A stretch of 64,000 nt of DNA from Myxococcales bacterium 68-20. GTDB lineage: Bacteria; Myxococcota_A; Polyangia; Polyangiales; Polyangiaceae. The position numbers and the translations under genes are program-made. Positions 1-8,260 of the stretch are shown here, piece by piece; the stretch's first letter is position 1, and each line of letters opens with the position of its first letter. The notes below the pieces were generated by a model that was given only the letters and a program-made list of their open reading frames with translations, was not told where the DNA came from and searched no databases. The stretch is from positions 124,001 to 188,000 of the forward strand of contig MKVQ01000003.1 in assembly GCA_001899635.1 (NCBI GenBank), written 5' to 3'.

Positions 1-162
1 GGTCCCGTCGACGTCCGTCTGGCAGGCCTCGCGCAGGCGGCCGTAGCTGACGGAGATGCCGTGCCCCTCGAGCAAGGACTTGAGCGACGCGGGCCCGCAG
101 TCCATCGCCGAAGTCTGCACGACCTCGGGCACGAGCCAGCGTCGCGCTCCCCCCATTCCCAT
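1..162 (-). CDS. N-terminal fragment of C39-peptidase ABC exporter
   Basis: The reading frame starts at ATG 162-160 and runs off the left edge, so only 54 residues are visible. They read as the start of a peptidase C39 domain: Gln16 (oxyanion-hole Gln), then Asp21-Cys22-Gly23-Pro24-Ala25 with Cys22 as the expected nucleophile, followed by the helix that normally contains Leu-Leu...Gly. Known members are inner-membrane ABC exporters that cut double-glycine leaders from peptides and export them. The start overlaps the stop of the HlyD-type gene (TGATG), so the two are very probably translationally coupled. The ATPase and membrane parts lie outside the window. The 54 residues match the C39 start well, but the full domain order is inferred. 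Confidence 0.85.
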   Translation of the reverse strand, partial: MGMGGARRWLVPEVVQTSAMDCGPASLKSLLEGHGISVSYGRLREACQTDVDGT

Positions 163-1400
163 CACGAGGCTCCGCCGGTGGGCAGCGAGGCCTTCGCCTC
201 CGGCGTCCGCGGACGCTCGAGGAGCTGCCCCGTCGCGCGAAGAACGAGCGTCGCGGGCGATGCCGCGTCGACCTCGATCTCGGTCGTCCCGGTCATTCCA
301 TGCTGAAGCGGGATCCGCCCCGACGGCTCGGCTGTGACGTCGAGCTCGATCCGCACGCGACCTTGCCGGGGCTCACTCGCGACCGACACGACCCGCGCGC
401 CGATCGCGCCGTATTGCGTCCACGGGTATCCGTCGAGCCGGACACGCGCCGTTTGGCCCGCACGGACACGCCCCACCGAGGTGTGCGGAGGAAACTCCGC
501 GACGACACGCAGAGCACCGCTCGGAACGATCACGCCGAGCTTCTCGCCTTCCTTGACCCACGCCCCGGCGGTCCGGATGGCGACGTCTTCGACACGCCCC
601 GCAACGGGCGCTCGGATCGTCCGCCGCTCGATCTCGTGCTCGAGCTCGGCGATGATCGCGAGTGACGTCGATCGGCTGCCTTCGAGCGTCGCGAGCTCAC
701 GCCGGAGATCTTCGATCCGCGCGATGCCTTGGCTCTCGCGCGTCCGCAAGGCTCGCGACTCGAGATCGGCCTCGAGCGCTCTCGCCTCCGCAGCGGCGCG
801 CGTCTCGTCGGCGCGAGCAGCGGCACGCTTCGCTTCGGCCTCCGAGATCGCGCCGCTCTCCTGGAGCTTCTGCGCGCGAAGCGCCTCCTCTCGCGCGAGC
901 CGCGCGCTGGTCTCCGCCTCGTCGTGCTTCGCCTTCCCTCCTCGCACGGCGACCGCGGTGGCGGCTCGGTCGTCGGCAAGCGAGCGCTCGTAGGCCGAGA
1001 GGACGCGCTCGAGAGCGCCGATCTGAGGCGAGAGGGTAGCCAGTCGCGTGCGCTCTTCGTAGAGACGCCGCTCCTCTGCCTCGGAGTCGAGCACGACGAG
1101 GACATCGCCCTTCTCTACCTCCTGGTTCAACGTGAGGTCGAAGACCTCGATCCGCCCCGACGCGAGCGCATCGATCGAGTGCGCGGCTCGCTCGGTCTCG
1201 AGCCGGGAGACATCGCTCACCTCGTAGACGCTCACCTTCGCGCCGAAGAGCCATGCGAGCCACGCTCCGAGAAGGACGACCGCAGACGCGATCGCGCAGT
1301 GAGGGAAGCGCGCTCGATCGACCGAGAGCGCGCGCATGGATCGAGCAAACGGAGCGGACACGAGCGCGCCCTCCAGCAACGAGCAGGCCATGCGCGTCAT
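162..1400 (-). CDS. HlyD-family periplasmic adaptor of peptide exporter
   Basis: A 412-residue membrane fusion protein. One transmembrane helix is visible at about residues 35-54, followed by a first biotinyl-lipoyl half, a long Ala/Glu/Arg-rich coiled coil (roughly 115-255), the second lipoyl half with the typical Arg-Ala-Pro-Val-Ala-Gly-Arg-Val motif, and a beta-barrel segment. Such proteins bridge an inner-membrane ABC exporter to the outer membrane. I chose ATG 1400 because it places the helix near the N-terminus and has GGAGGT about 15 bases upstream; the open frame extends to 1598 but without family-like sequence. It is directly coupled to the C39 exporter gene and divergent from the repeat-protein gene, which makes that protein the obvious candidate substrate (inference). 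Confidence 0.9.
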   Translation of the reverse strand: MTRMACSLLEGALVSAPFARSMRALSVDRARFPHCAIASAVVLLGAWLAWLFGAKVSVYEVSDVSRLETERAAHSIDALASGRIEVFDLTLNQEVEKGDVLVVLDSEAEERRLYEERTRLATLSPQIGALERVLSAYERSLADDRAATAVAVRGGKAKHDEAETSARLAREEALRAQKLQESGAISEAEAKRAAARADETRAAAEARALEADLESRALRTRESQGIARIEDLRRELATLEGSRSTSLAIIAELEHEIERRTIRAPVAGRVEDVAIRTAGAWVKEGEKLGVIVPSGALRVVAEFPPHTSVGRVRAGQTARVRLDGYPWTQYGAIGARVVSVASEPRQGRVRIELDVTAEPSGRIPLQHGMTGTTEIEVDAASPATLVLRATGQLLERPRTPEAKASLPTGGAS

Positions 1401-1520
1401 CGCATCGCGCGGGAGACCTCCGTGGACGCGCGCGTCACGCTGGTCGAACAAGCTCGAAGAATCTCGGCCTCGCGCCGCTGACCACTCGCAGAGGGGACCG
1501 CCGGCCGACGTAGAAATTTG

Positions 1521-1534
1521 CGAGAGGCCTCTCG
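1521..1534. promoter_or_regulatory. Perfect 14-bp palindrome, possible activator site
   Basis: CGAGAGGCCTCTCG is fully palindromic and sits about 80 bases upstream of the -24/-12 element of the repeat-protein gene, a common distance for an enhancer-binding-protein dimer. It lies in the 307-base divergent spacer between the HlyD gene and the repeat gene, so it could also serve the leftward operon. No binding data; the assignment is positional. Confidence 0.4.
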
Positions 1535-1606
1535 AGTTTTTGTTTCTTGCGAGCACCCGGGTCCCGTCCGGGATGCGGAGCGCACGAAAAGACCGCAAAT
1601 ATCGCG

Positions 1607-1622
1607 TGGCACATCACCTGCT
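1607..1622 (+). promoter_or_regulatory. Candidate sigma-54 promoter of repeat-protein gene
   Basis: TGGCAC-N5-CTGCT matches the -24/-12 consensus TGGCACG-N4-TTGC closely: the GG (1608-1609) and GC (1620-1621) are exactly 12 bases apart, as sigma-54 requires. Transcription would start near 1633, about 75 bases before the ATG at 1708. The same gene group encodes a sigma-54 enhancer-binding protein, which supports the call. Confidence 0.6.
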
Positions 1623-1662
1623 GAGGTCGCGTCCCGTCGGGGCCGGCCCCCACCGCAGTGGT

Positions 1663-1675
1663 GGGCCTTCGGCCC
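1663..1675 (+). other. Small hairpin in repeat-gene leader
   Basis: GGGCC-TTC-GGCCC forms a perfect 5-bp stem with a 3-base loop in the predicted untranslated leader, 32 bases before the start codon. It could stabilise the mRNA; it may also be chance in GC-rich DNA. Confidence 0.3.
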
Positions 1676-1707
1676 GCGGCGAACCGCAGCACTCATCGAG
1701 GGAAGCC

Positions 1708-2166
1708 ATGAAAGAAGACACGAAGAAGGACGACAAGCAGGCTCGAAACGTCGAGACGGAGAAGGTGAAGAGCGCCGGCGTCGTCGTGCGTAGCGGTACG
1801 AAAGCCGGCGGCCCGGTCCTCAATCACAATCAGGCCAAGGGCGTTCGCGTCCGCAGCGGTGTCAAAGCCGGCGGCCCGGTCCTCAATCACAATCAGGCCA
1901 AGGGCGTTCGCGTCCGCAGCGGCGTGAAGGCCGGCGGCTTCCGCCTCAATCACAATCAAGCCAAGGGCGTTCGCGTCCGGAGCGGCGTGAAGGCCGGCGG
2001 CTTCCGCCTCAATCACAACCAGGCGCACGGCGTGCAGGTGCGCACCGCGATCAAGGCGGGTGACTTCAAGCTGAATCACAACGCGGTGAAGGGCGTCCGC
2101 ATCCGCAGCGGGGTGAAGGCCGGCGGCATGCGCATGAATCACAACCAGGCCGTCGCGCGCGCGTAG
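1708..2166 (+). CDS. Basic 21-residue-repeat protein, candidate exported peptide precursor
   Basis: This 152-residue protein has a charged 22-residue leader rich in Lys, Asp and Glu, six tandem 21-residue repeats (residues 23-148) and a short tail ending Val-Ala-Arg-Ala. The repeat consensus is KGVRVRSGVKAGGFRLNHNQA: an alternating Val/Arg stretch, a Lys-Ala-Gly-Gly motif and Asn-His-Asn-Gln. It has no signal peptide and no cysteine. I chose ATG 1708, preceded by GAGGGA, because the upstream extension of the open frame to 1336 is unlike the repeats. The divergent C39 exporter and HlyD genes suggest export, and the Gly-Gly in nearly every repeat recalls C39 cleavage sites. However, the residues before Gly-Gly lack the usual hydrophobic leader pattern, so multi-site cleavage is only a hypothesis. 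I dimly recall short proteins with similar KAGG/NHNQ motifs in other bacteria, but no established function. Confidence 0.85.
   Translation: MKEDTKKDDKQARNVETEKVKSAGVVVRSGTKAGGPVLNHNQAKGVRVRSGVKAGGPVLNHNQAKGVRVRSGVKAGGFRLNHNQAKGVRVRSGVKAGGFRLNHNQAHGVQVRTAIKAGDFKLNHNAVKGVRIRSGVKAGGMRMNHNQAVARA
1774..2151 (+). repeat. Six tandem 63-bp coding repeats
   Basis: Six in-frame 63-bp units encode the 21-residue repeats. Units 1/2 and 3/4 are almost identical in DNA, including third codon positions, which points to recent duplication. Unit 5 (residues 107-127) is the most diverged: it has Gly-Asp in place of Gly-Gly and Asn-Ala in place of Asn-Gln. Confidence 0.95.
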
Positions 2167-2176
2167 CGAGCGGACG

Positions 2177-3340
2177 ATGACCACGGCCTCGTCGGCGGCG
2201 TCCATGAACGCCATCGAGGAACGACAGATCGCCAAGGCGAACCGTCTTCACGCCGCCGCCGACGAGGCCTCCAGCGCCGGAGACCACCGGCGTGCCGAGC
2301 GATCCTGCCGGCAAGCGCTTGCGATCTTCGAGCGCATCGACGGTCAACGGTCGCCGGACGTCGCGAACCTCTCCATCACGTTGTCCCGCATCCTCGGCGG
2401 CGGCGGCGGCGATCGTGCCGAGGCCCTGAAGGCAGCCCGTCGTGCGTGGGAGATCCTCGAGCCACTTCGCGGGAGCACGCCCGAGCTGTCTCTGCTCCGC
2501 TTCCTCGCCCGCCAGCAGCTCGGGGTCGCGCTGCGGGAAGCGGGGGACTTCCGTGGAGCGCGCCCGCTCCTCCTTCGCGCCGCTCGCACAGCGGAACGCC
2601 GATTCGGCAAGGACAGCATCGAGCTCGCCCTCGCCCTCAACCAAGTCGGGATCCTGTGCAAGTACACGAGCCGATACGAGGAGGGGCTGACTGCATACCG
2701 CCGCTCTCTCGCGATCCTGCGACGAGAGCTCGGGGCGTCTCATCCCGAGCTCGCATCGATCCATCACAACCTCGGCGGGATCGAGCACCATCGCGGGCGC
2801 TTCCGGAAGGCGGCAGTCCAGGCGGCAAGGTCGCTCGCCATCCGCGAAGCAGCGCTCGGCCGCTCCAGCCCGCTCGTGGCGGCCGACGCGGCCGCGTATG
2901 CCGCGATCCTCGCCGAGCTGGGGCGACGACGCGAGGCTCGCGCGCTCTACACGCGAGCGCACCGCATCTTCCTCCGCGTGTACGGCGAGCGGCACTACGA
3001 GGTTGCGATGAACACGCACAACCTCGCCGCGCTCGACGCGTCGTCCGGGCGCTTGCGTTCGGCCGAGACCCGCTATCGACGGGCGACCGAGCTCTTCACG
3101 CAAGCGATCGGACGGGATCATCCGGACACCGCGCTCGCTCGGTACAACCTCGCGGCGCTCCTAGCGACGCTGGGGCGCCCCGAGGAGGCGAGAGCTCACT
3201 GCATGCACGCGCTCCGCGTGTTCGAGGGAGCGTTCGGCAAGACTCACCCGCACACGGTCTCGACCGTCGACCTCCTCACCGAGCTCGACGGACTCTCCGG
3301 CATTACGACCTCCCGTCGGCGCCGCGTGCGCCGGCGCTGA
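2177..3340 (+). CDS. TPR (kinesin-light-chain-like) repeat protein
   Basis: A 387-residue soluble protein built from about seven tandem 42-residue TPR units of the TPR_10/TPR_12 type. Typical phrases are [15 protein letters not shown] and His-Pro-Asp-Thr-Ala between helices. TPRs are protein-binding scaffolds. There is no signal peptide or membrane segment. It starts 10 bases after the stop of the repeat protein and is probably in the same transcript, so it may bind the precursor or another component of the export system (inference). The start ATG 2177 has a weak ribosome site; ATG 2204 is an alternative. Confidence 0.85.
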   Translation: MTTASSAASMNAIEERQIAKANRLHAAADEASSAGDHRRAERSCRQALAIFERIDGQRSPDVANLSITLSRILGGGGGDRAEALKAARRAWEILEPLRGSTPELSLLRFLARQQLGVALREAGDFRGARPLLLRAARTAERRFGKDSIELALALNQVGILCKYTSRYEEGLTAYRRSLAILRRELGASHPELASIHHNLGGIEHHRGRFRKAAVQAARSLAIREAALGRSSPLVAADAAAYAAILAELGRRREARALYTRAHRIFLRVYGERHYEVAMNTHNLAALDASSGRLRSAETRYRRATELFTQAIGRDHPDTALARYNLAALLATLGRPEEARAHCMHALRVFEGAFGKTHPHTVSTVDLLTELDGLSGITTSRRRRVRRR

Positions 3341-3531
3341 GACAGCTCGAAGGACCAGACATGCACCGCGCACCGTTGCCACCGCGCGCTGACACACTAC
3401 CCGCGCTCGACGAGGAGGACGACAAGGTCCCCCGCGGCTCCCCTTGCACCGTGGCGGTCGAAGTCGAGCATCTCTTCGAGTATGCTGCGCGCCGCTCGCT
3501 AGGCTCGGGCGCGGGCGGGAGGAGCCGATGC

Positions 3532-5181
3532 ATGCCGCTTGCGGATGATGATGACTCGCCGTTCGTCGACGACACGAGCATCCTGCCGCGTGCTCGAGGC
3601 GACGACGCGTCGGGCGTCCGCCCCTGGAAGATCGCGATCGTCGATGACGAGCAGGAGGTCCACGACGTCACGGTCCTCGCGCTCAAGAGCGTCTCGTTCT
3701 CCGAGCGTGGGCTGTCGTTCCTGAGCGCGCGGTCGGCCCAGGCCGCGAAGAAGCTCCTCGCCGACAACCCCGACATCGCGCTCGTCTTGCTCGATGTCGT
3801 CATGGAGACGGACGACGCCGGACTGTCGCTCGTGAAGTACATCCGTGACGAGCTCGGCTACGGGCACGTTCGCATGGTCCTCAGGACCGGGCAGCCCGGC
3901 CAGGCGCCCGAGGAAACGGTCATCCGCCATTTCGACATCAGCGACTACCGCACGAAGACCGAGCTGACGTCGACCCGCCTGCTCACGACGGTGATCGCTG
4001 CGCTTCGAACGTACGAGCAGCTCCAGGCCGTGGAGAAGCAGCGTGCGGAGCTCGAGCGGCTCTATGTCGAGCAGAAGTCGGCGTACGAGGAGATCAAGGT
4101 CCTGAAGTCGGCGCTCGAACGCGAGCGTGACTACCTCCGCGAGGAGGTGAAGGAGGCCGAAGGCGGCGGGGACCTCGTCGGATCGAGCGCGGGGTTCGAA
4201 CAAGTCCGAGGGCAGATCGACGCCGTCGCGAAGACGGACGCGACGGTGCTGGTCCTCGGTGAGTCGGGCGTCGGCAAGGAGCTCGTGGCCAGGTCGATCC
4301 ACGAGAAGAGCGCGCGGGCGGCAGGGCCGCTCGTGAAGGTGAACTGCGCGAGCGTCCCGCGCGAGCTGTTCGAGAGCGAGTTCTTCGGTCACGTACGCGG
4401 CTCGTTCACGGGCGCGCACCGAGATCGCGTCGGGCGCTTCCAGCTCGCCGACACCGGGACGCTGTTCCTCGACGAGATCGGCGAAATCCCTCTCGAGCTC
4501 CAGGGAAAGCTCCTCCGCGCCTTGCAGGAGCGCGAGGTGGAGCGCGTAGGTGATACGAGAGCGCAGAAGGTCGACGTGCGCGTGGTCGCTGCGACGAACC
4601 GCGATCTCAAGGCTGCCGTGGAGGCGGGCACGTTCCGGGCGGACCTCTATTACCGCCTCAGCGTGTTCCCGCTGAAGATCCTGCCGCTCCGCGAGCGAAA
4701 GGCGGACATCGTTCCGCTCTTCGAGCACTTCGTGGCGAAGACTTGCCGGAGGCACGGGCGACCGTTCGTCCCGCTCTCACGCGAGGTCGCATGCATGCTC
4801 GAGAGCTACACCTGGCCTGGCAACGTCCGCGAGCTCGAGAACGTCGCGGAGCGCGCGCTCATTCTCTCTCCGGACGGGGTCCTTCGACTCGACGCCGCGC
4901 TCCCGGAGCTCGCGGCCGCTGAGGTCCTCGAACCGTCGACGCGCTCGAGTGCACACCTCCATGAAGGGAGCACCACGCCGGTGCGCACGATGACGATGCC
5001 GCCGCGCGGCTTCTACACGGTCGACGAGATGCGCGAGCTCGAGAAGCAGAACCTGGTCGCAGTGCTCGAGAAGGCGGGAGGCAAAATCGCGGGAGACGGC
5101 GGCGCAGCGGAGCTGCTCGGGATGAAGCCGTCGACGCTGACCTATCAGATCCGGAGCTTCGGCATCACGCGCAGGTCGTAG
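3532..5181 (+). CDS. Sigma-54-dependent response regulator (receiver-AAA-HTH)
   Basis: A 549-residue enhancer-binding protein. An N-terminal receiver (about 32-155; acidic pair Asp38-Asp39, phosphoacceptor Asp88, conserved Lys near 143) is of the type with a [11 protein letters not shown] stretch. A coiled-coil linker, an AAA+ domain (Walker A GESGVGKE at 243-250, Walker B with Phe-Leu-Asp-Glu-Ile-Gly-Glu) and a C-terminal Fis-type helix-turn-helix follow. The sigma-54 contact loop reads GSFTGA (290-295) instead of GAFTGA, a tolerated variant. ATG 3532 is strongly supported by GGGAGGAG seven bases upstream. It ends seven bases from the convergent V4R kinase, a likely signalling partner. It probably drives the -24/-12 promoter at 1607 (inference). 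Confidence 0.92.
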   Translation: MPLADDDDSPFVDDTSILPRARGDDASGVRPWKIAIVDDEQEVHDVTVLALKSVSFSERGLSFLSARSAQAAKKLLADNPDIALVLLDVVMETDDAGLSLVKYIRDELGYGHVRMVLRTGQPGQAPEETVIRHFDISDYRTKTELTSTRLLTTVIAALRTYEQLQAVEKQRAELERLYVEQKSAYEEIKVLKSALERERDYLREEVKEAEGGGDLVGSSAGFEQVRGQIDAVAKTDATVLVLGESGVGKELVARSIHEKSARAAGPLVKVNCASVPRELFESEFFGHVRGSFTGAHRDRVGRFQLADTGTLFLDEIGEIPLELQGKLLRALQEREVERVGDTRAQKVDVRVVAATNRDLKAAVEAGTFRADLYYRLSVFPLKILPLRERKADIVPLFEHFVAKTCRRHGRPFVPLSREVACMLESYTWPGNVRELENVAERALILSPDGVLRLDAALPELAAAEVLEPSTRSSAHLHEGSTTPVRTMTMPPRGFYTVDEMRELEKQNLVAVLEKAGGKIAGDGGAAELLGMKPSTLTYQIRSFGITRRS

Positions 5182-5188
5182 TCGTCCG

Positions 5189-6847
5189 TCATCGATCGAC
5201 TGCGAAGGTCACCACGAACGTCGCCCCCTTGCCGGGGGACGTCTCGAGCTCGATGCGGCCGCGCAGGACTTCGGCGACGAGAGAGTGGACGATGTGCAGA
5301 CCGAGCCCCGACCCACCTTCCGCGCGCCCCGTCGTGAAGAACGGCTGGAACGCCTGCGCCTTGACGTCGTCGCTCATTCCGCGGCCGTCGTCGGCGTACC
5401 GAAGCGAGATCCTCCCATCGGGCAAACGCGCGATGCGGACGTCCACGTGGAGTCTTGGCGGATCGGGTGTCGCCTCCACGCGTGCAGGAGCCGCCGTGAC
5501 CCCAGGCGCCGCGTGCATCACCGTGTTCGTGAAGAAGTTCGTCACGATCTGCGAGATCGCGCCGGGATAGGTGATGCACTCGAGCGTCTCACCGTCGCTC
5601 GTGAACGACACGAGGAGGCCCGCCTTGCGCGCGAGCGGTCCGAGACTCTCGAGCGTCTCGCGGACGTAGGCAGCGAGGTCGACGCGCCTCTGCTCCTGCG
5701 ACACGTGGTCGACGGAAGCGCGTTTGAACTTCGTGATCTGGTATGCGGCTCGCCCGAGGTTCGTCTCCACGAGCGAGAGGGCCTGTCCCGCCCGCTCGAG
5801 GAAGCTCCGCAGGTCCCCCTTCGTGAGCGCACCGTCCTCGAACTTTTGACGCACCGTCGCGATCTCGTCCTGCGCGACCCCGGTCGCGGTGACGGCGACA
5901 CCGAGCGGCGTGTTGACCTCGTGGGCGACGCCGGAGACGAGCAGCCCCACCGTCGCGAGGCGCTCCTTGCGAACGAGCTCCTCCTGAGCCTCCTCGAGCC
6001 GCTCCAGCGACCTCCGCACCTCCTCTTCGGCGCGCTTGCGCTCGAAGTACGTCGGGACGTCGAACCCGTGGTCGCGCATCCCCCCCGGGTCGATCCCGAA
6101 GTACTCGCGCGCGGCGGAAGCCACGCGATCCGGCTTTGCCATCACGAAGAAGCAGCCATCGTCGCCGCGTGCCCTGCACTTGACCTCGAGCGCGGTCAGC
6201 TCGACATCGAAGCTCGCCTGACACCAACCGGAAGAATAGCCGCCGTTCATGATGCATGCAGGACCGTCGGACCTCCGCCCGGCGCGCAGGAAGCTCGCAG
6301 CCTCGAACGAATACGGGTGCTCGTAGATGAGGAGGAAGTCGTCTCCCGGGACGGGGTTGCTGCGCGGGTCGATGGCGACCTGCGCCCAGCCCGTGTACGC
6401 GAAGTGGATCGGGCCCCCCGTGAGCTTCTCGACGGCCTCGCGCGACCCCAGCTTCTCGTGCATCTGACGCGCATCGTGGAAGCCGATCGTGTGCCCGATG
6501 TCGAAGAGGAAGCCGCGCGCGATGGCCAAGGCCTCTCGCTCGCCGCGATCGGCATAGAGGTTCACGAGCGTGTCGAGGAAGTCGATCGCGAACGCCGAGG
6601 CGCGAATGAGGAGGTAGCGCTCGCCGTCGATCGCGACGAGCGCGCGCGCCGGATCGATCTCGACCCGCCCGAAGACATCGCGCATCGTCGCTGCGGTGCG
6701 GTCGAAGAGAGGCGCATCCGCCGCCGGCACCTTCACGATCGTCGGTGAGCTCGGCTCGAACACACCTGCCCGCAGGCGTGCGTTCTCGCGCTCGAGCTCC
6801 TCGATGCGCGCCTTCAACACCGACGTTCCAGCCCCCTCTTCGCTCAT
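5189..6847 (-). CDS. V4R-domain sensor histidine kinase
   Basis: A 552-residue soluble kinase with no membrane segment. An N-terminal region resembling the XylR/DmpR sensory module (about 50-240) ends in a V4R fold with the conserved Glu-Val-Lys-Cys...Gly-Asp-Asp-Gly-Cys-Phe-Phe cysteine pattern. V4R domains bind small, often hydrophobic or aromatic ligands. A coiled coil (about 268-300), a histidine box of the form His309-Glu-Val-Asn-Thr-Pro-Leu-Gly and a HATPase_c domain follow (Asp-Asp-Gly-Arg-Gly-Met, then Gly-Ser-Gly-Leu-Gly-Leu). It converges on the sigma-54 regulator with only seven bases between stops, so it is the natural candidate to phosphorylate it. ATG 6847 gives a full-length protein. 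Confidence 0.88.
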   Translation of the reverse strand: MSEEGAGTSVLKARIEELERENARLRAGVFEPSSPTIVKVPAADAPLFDRTAATMRDVFGRVEIDPARALVAIDGERYLLIRASAFAIDFLDTLVNLYADRGEREALAIARGFLFDIGHTIGFHDARQMHEKLGSREAVEKLTGGPIHFAYTGWAQVAIDPRSNPVPGDDFLLIYEHPYSFEAASFLRAGRRSDGPACIMNGGYSSGWCQASFDVELTALEVKCRARGDDGCFFVMAKPDRVASAAREYFGIDPGGMRDHGFDVPTYFERKRAEEEVRRSLERLEEAQEELVRKERLATVGLLVSGVAHEVNTPLGVAVTATGVAQDEIATVRQKFEDGALTKGDLRSFLERAGQALSLVETNLGRAAYQITKFKRASVDHVSQEQRRVDLAAYVRETLESLGPLARKAGLLVSFTSDGETLECITYPGAISQIVTNFFTNTVMHAAPGVTAAPARVEATPDPPRLHVDVRIARLPDGRISLRYADDGRGMSDDVKAQAFQPFFTTGRAEGGSGLGLHIVHSLVAEVLRGRIELETSPGKGATFVVTFAVDR

Positions 6848-7139
6848 CGCACGGCCAGATTAGTCCCTTGCGCCTCGCGAGCGGATGACTTCCGCCATGG
6901 TTCGCCGATGCGGCCCTTCGCGCTCGAGAGAGCGATTCGCGGGAGCTGTCCTCCGACGTGAATCCCACCATGGCAGAGCTCAGGCCCCGCAGGACGTCCT
7001 CTCGCTGGCATCGCAGGTGGCTCTCGTCCACAGTGTCGCCCGCGATCGACGAACCACGGCAGCGTTCGTCGCGACTCTTCACCCTCTTGCTGATGCTGGT
7101 GGGATGGTCTTCCGGCCCCACCTGCTCGGGTCTTCGAAC
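6848..7139. other. Spacer between V4R kinase and DUF3817 gene
   Basis: About 290 bases containing the promoter regions of the two divergent genes. Open frames here have no family-like sequence, and I see no strong hairpin, repeat or recognisable promoter. Confidence 0.5.
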
Positions 7140-7445
7140 ATGAACGTGCTCCGCAACCTCCGTATCGTGGCGTTTCTCGAAGGGATGTCCTTCCTGGTCC
7201 TGCTCTTCATCGCGATGCCGCTCAAGTACATGCTCGATCTGCCGCTCGCCGTCCGTGTCGTCGGCAGCATCCACGGCCTGCTGTTCGTCCTGTTCGTCGC
7301 GGTGCTCGTCCGCGCGGCCGTCGAGCGAAGCTGGTCGCTCGGACGCTCCCTTGCGGCCTTCGGCGCAGGGTTCGTCCCGTTCGGAACCTTCGTCCTCGAC
7401 CGTGCCCTCAAGCGCGAGATCGAGAGCGCAGCTCGCGACAGCTGA
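7140..7445 (+). CDS. DUF3817 small integral membrane protein
   Basis: A 101-residue protein with three hydrophobic segments (about 8-28, 38-60, 70-88). The pattern Phe-Leu-Glu-Gly-Met-Ser near the N-terminus and Gly-Ser-Ile-His-Gly-Leu-Leu-Phe in the second helix fits the DUF3817 family, which is widespread and uncharacterised; members are often called YdzA-like. The start at ATG 7140 is chosen because family members begin with Leu-Arg-x-Leu-Arg about four residues in; the longer open frame has no related sequence. It is monocistronic with its own spacer on each side. Confidence 0.75.
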   Translation: MNVLRNLRIVAFLEGMSFLVLLFIAMPLKYMLDLPLAVRVVGSIHGLLFVLFVAVLVRAAVERSWSLGRSLAAFGAGFVPFGTFVLDRALKREIESAARDS

Positions 7446-7528
7446 CGTCGCCCGCCCCGTCGGGCCGCACCGGCGCCGCGCAGTCGAGGCGCTTCGTAGA
7501 ACGCTCCGCGTCGACTAGAACGATTCGC

Positions 7529-7846
7529 ATGATCCGTCGTGACTATCTCGAGCGAATGATCCAGCAGCTCGGCGACGCCCTCGCCCGCGCCGTCGGGCTC
7601 GCGAAGGCGGGCAAGCACGACGAGGCCACGCGCGAGATCGACACGCTGTACGATCGGCACATCGGCATGCCGCGCCGGATGCTCGAGCGTCTCGAGCTTG
7701 TGAGTGTTCGTTCGATGGTAGGCAATGAAAAGCTCGCCGCGCTCGTGCTGTTGCTCGAGACCGAAGCCGAGCTTCGCCGGACGAAGGGCGACACCGCAGG
7801 CGCGGAGGCTTGCGAGCGCCGCGCCCTCGCCCTGCGCGAAGGATAG
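7529..7846 (+). CDS. DUF6483-like small helical protein
   Basis: A 105-residue all-helical soluble protein starting Met-Ile-Arg-Arg-Asp-Tyr-Leu-Glu-Arg-Met-Ile, the form I associate with DUF6483 proteins. Helices at about 4-30, 32-48, 55-75 and 78-103 resemble a degenerate TPR. The function is unknown. A TAGAAC -10-like element ends eight bases before the ATG and there is no clear ribosome site, so the mRNA may be leaderless (inference). Confidence 0.65.
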   Translation: MIRRDYLERMIQQLGDALARAVGLAKAGKHDEATREIDTLYDRHIGMPRRMLERLELVSVRSMVGNEKLAALVLLLETEAELRRTKGDTAGAEACERRALALREG

Positions 7847-8260
7847 CGCGCGCCATAGCCCGTCACCGGCAACGGGCGCGAGGCGGACGCCGCGGGCGAG
7901 GAGCCGGCTAAGGCGCACCCCAGTTGCGCCGCTCCTGAAAGGTCGAAGCGGTCAGCTCACACGAGCAGGCTTTGACCGGAGATTCACGCCCGCTCGCCCA
8001 ACGGGCGGGCGTGAGTCGGAGGTCAATGCACGTGAGCACCGCCATACGGTAGCGGTCGCCGGCGCCGAAGACGTGCTCCATCCGCGGCCCCTGGCGTCCG
8101 CTCGGTGTGGCGATGAGTGGATGTCGGACTGTTTTAGGCGCACTAGTCCTTTTTGTCGTATCTGACGGTAGAGCTTTTGTGGATACTCGTCGTCACGTCG
8201 CGGGGGGGGCGCCGATAGAGGCTTGCTCGCGAATCCACGACGCGTCCAAGGAGAGGCCTC
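7847..8260. other. 414-base non-coding spacer
   Basis: No convincing gene on either strand; short open frames here lack family signatures. It contains a hairpin at 7985-8013 and an A/T-richer stretch at about 8128-8175 that may hold the promoter of the downstream beta-propeller gene. Confidence 0.5.
7985..8013. terminator. GC-rich hairpin, possible terminator
   Basis: CACGCCCGC pairs perfectly with GCGGGCGTG over nine bases around an 11-base loop. No T-run follows, so it could be an intrinsic terminator of the GC-rich kind or another structured site. It is 139 bases after the DUF6483-like gene. Confidence 0.35.

Noticed and set aside
1336-1707. Upstream extension of the repeat-protein reading frame
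   Set aside because: It has no ribosome site, is unrelated to the repeats and would overlap the start of the divergent HlyD gene; the ATG at 1708 follows a GAGGGA.
1774-2151. 63-bp repeats as a CRISPR array
   Set aside because: Repeats are directly adjacent without spacers and stay in one reading frame, so they are coding repeats.
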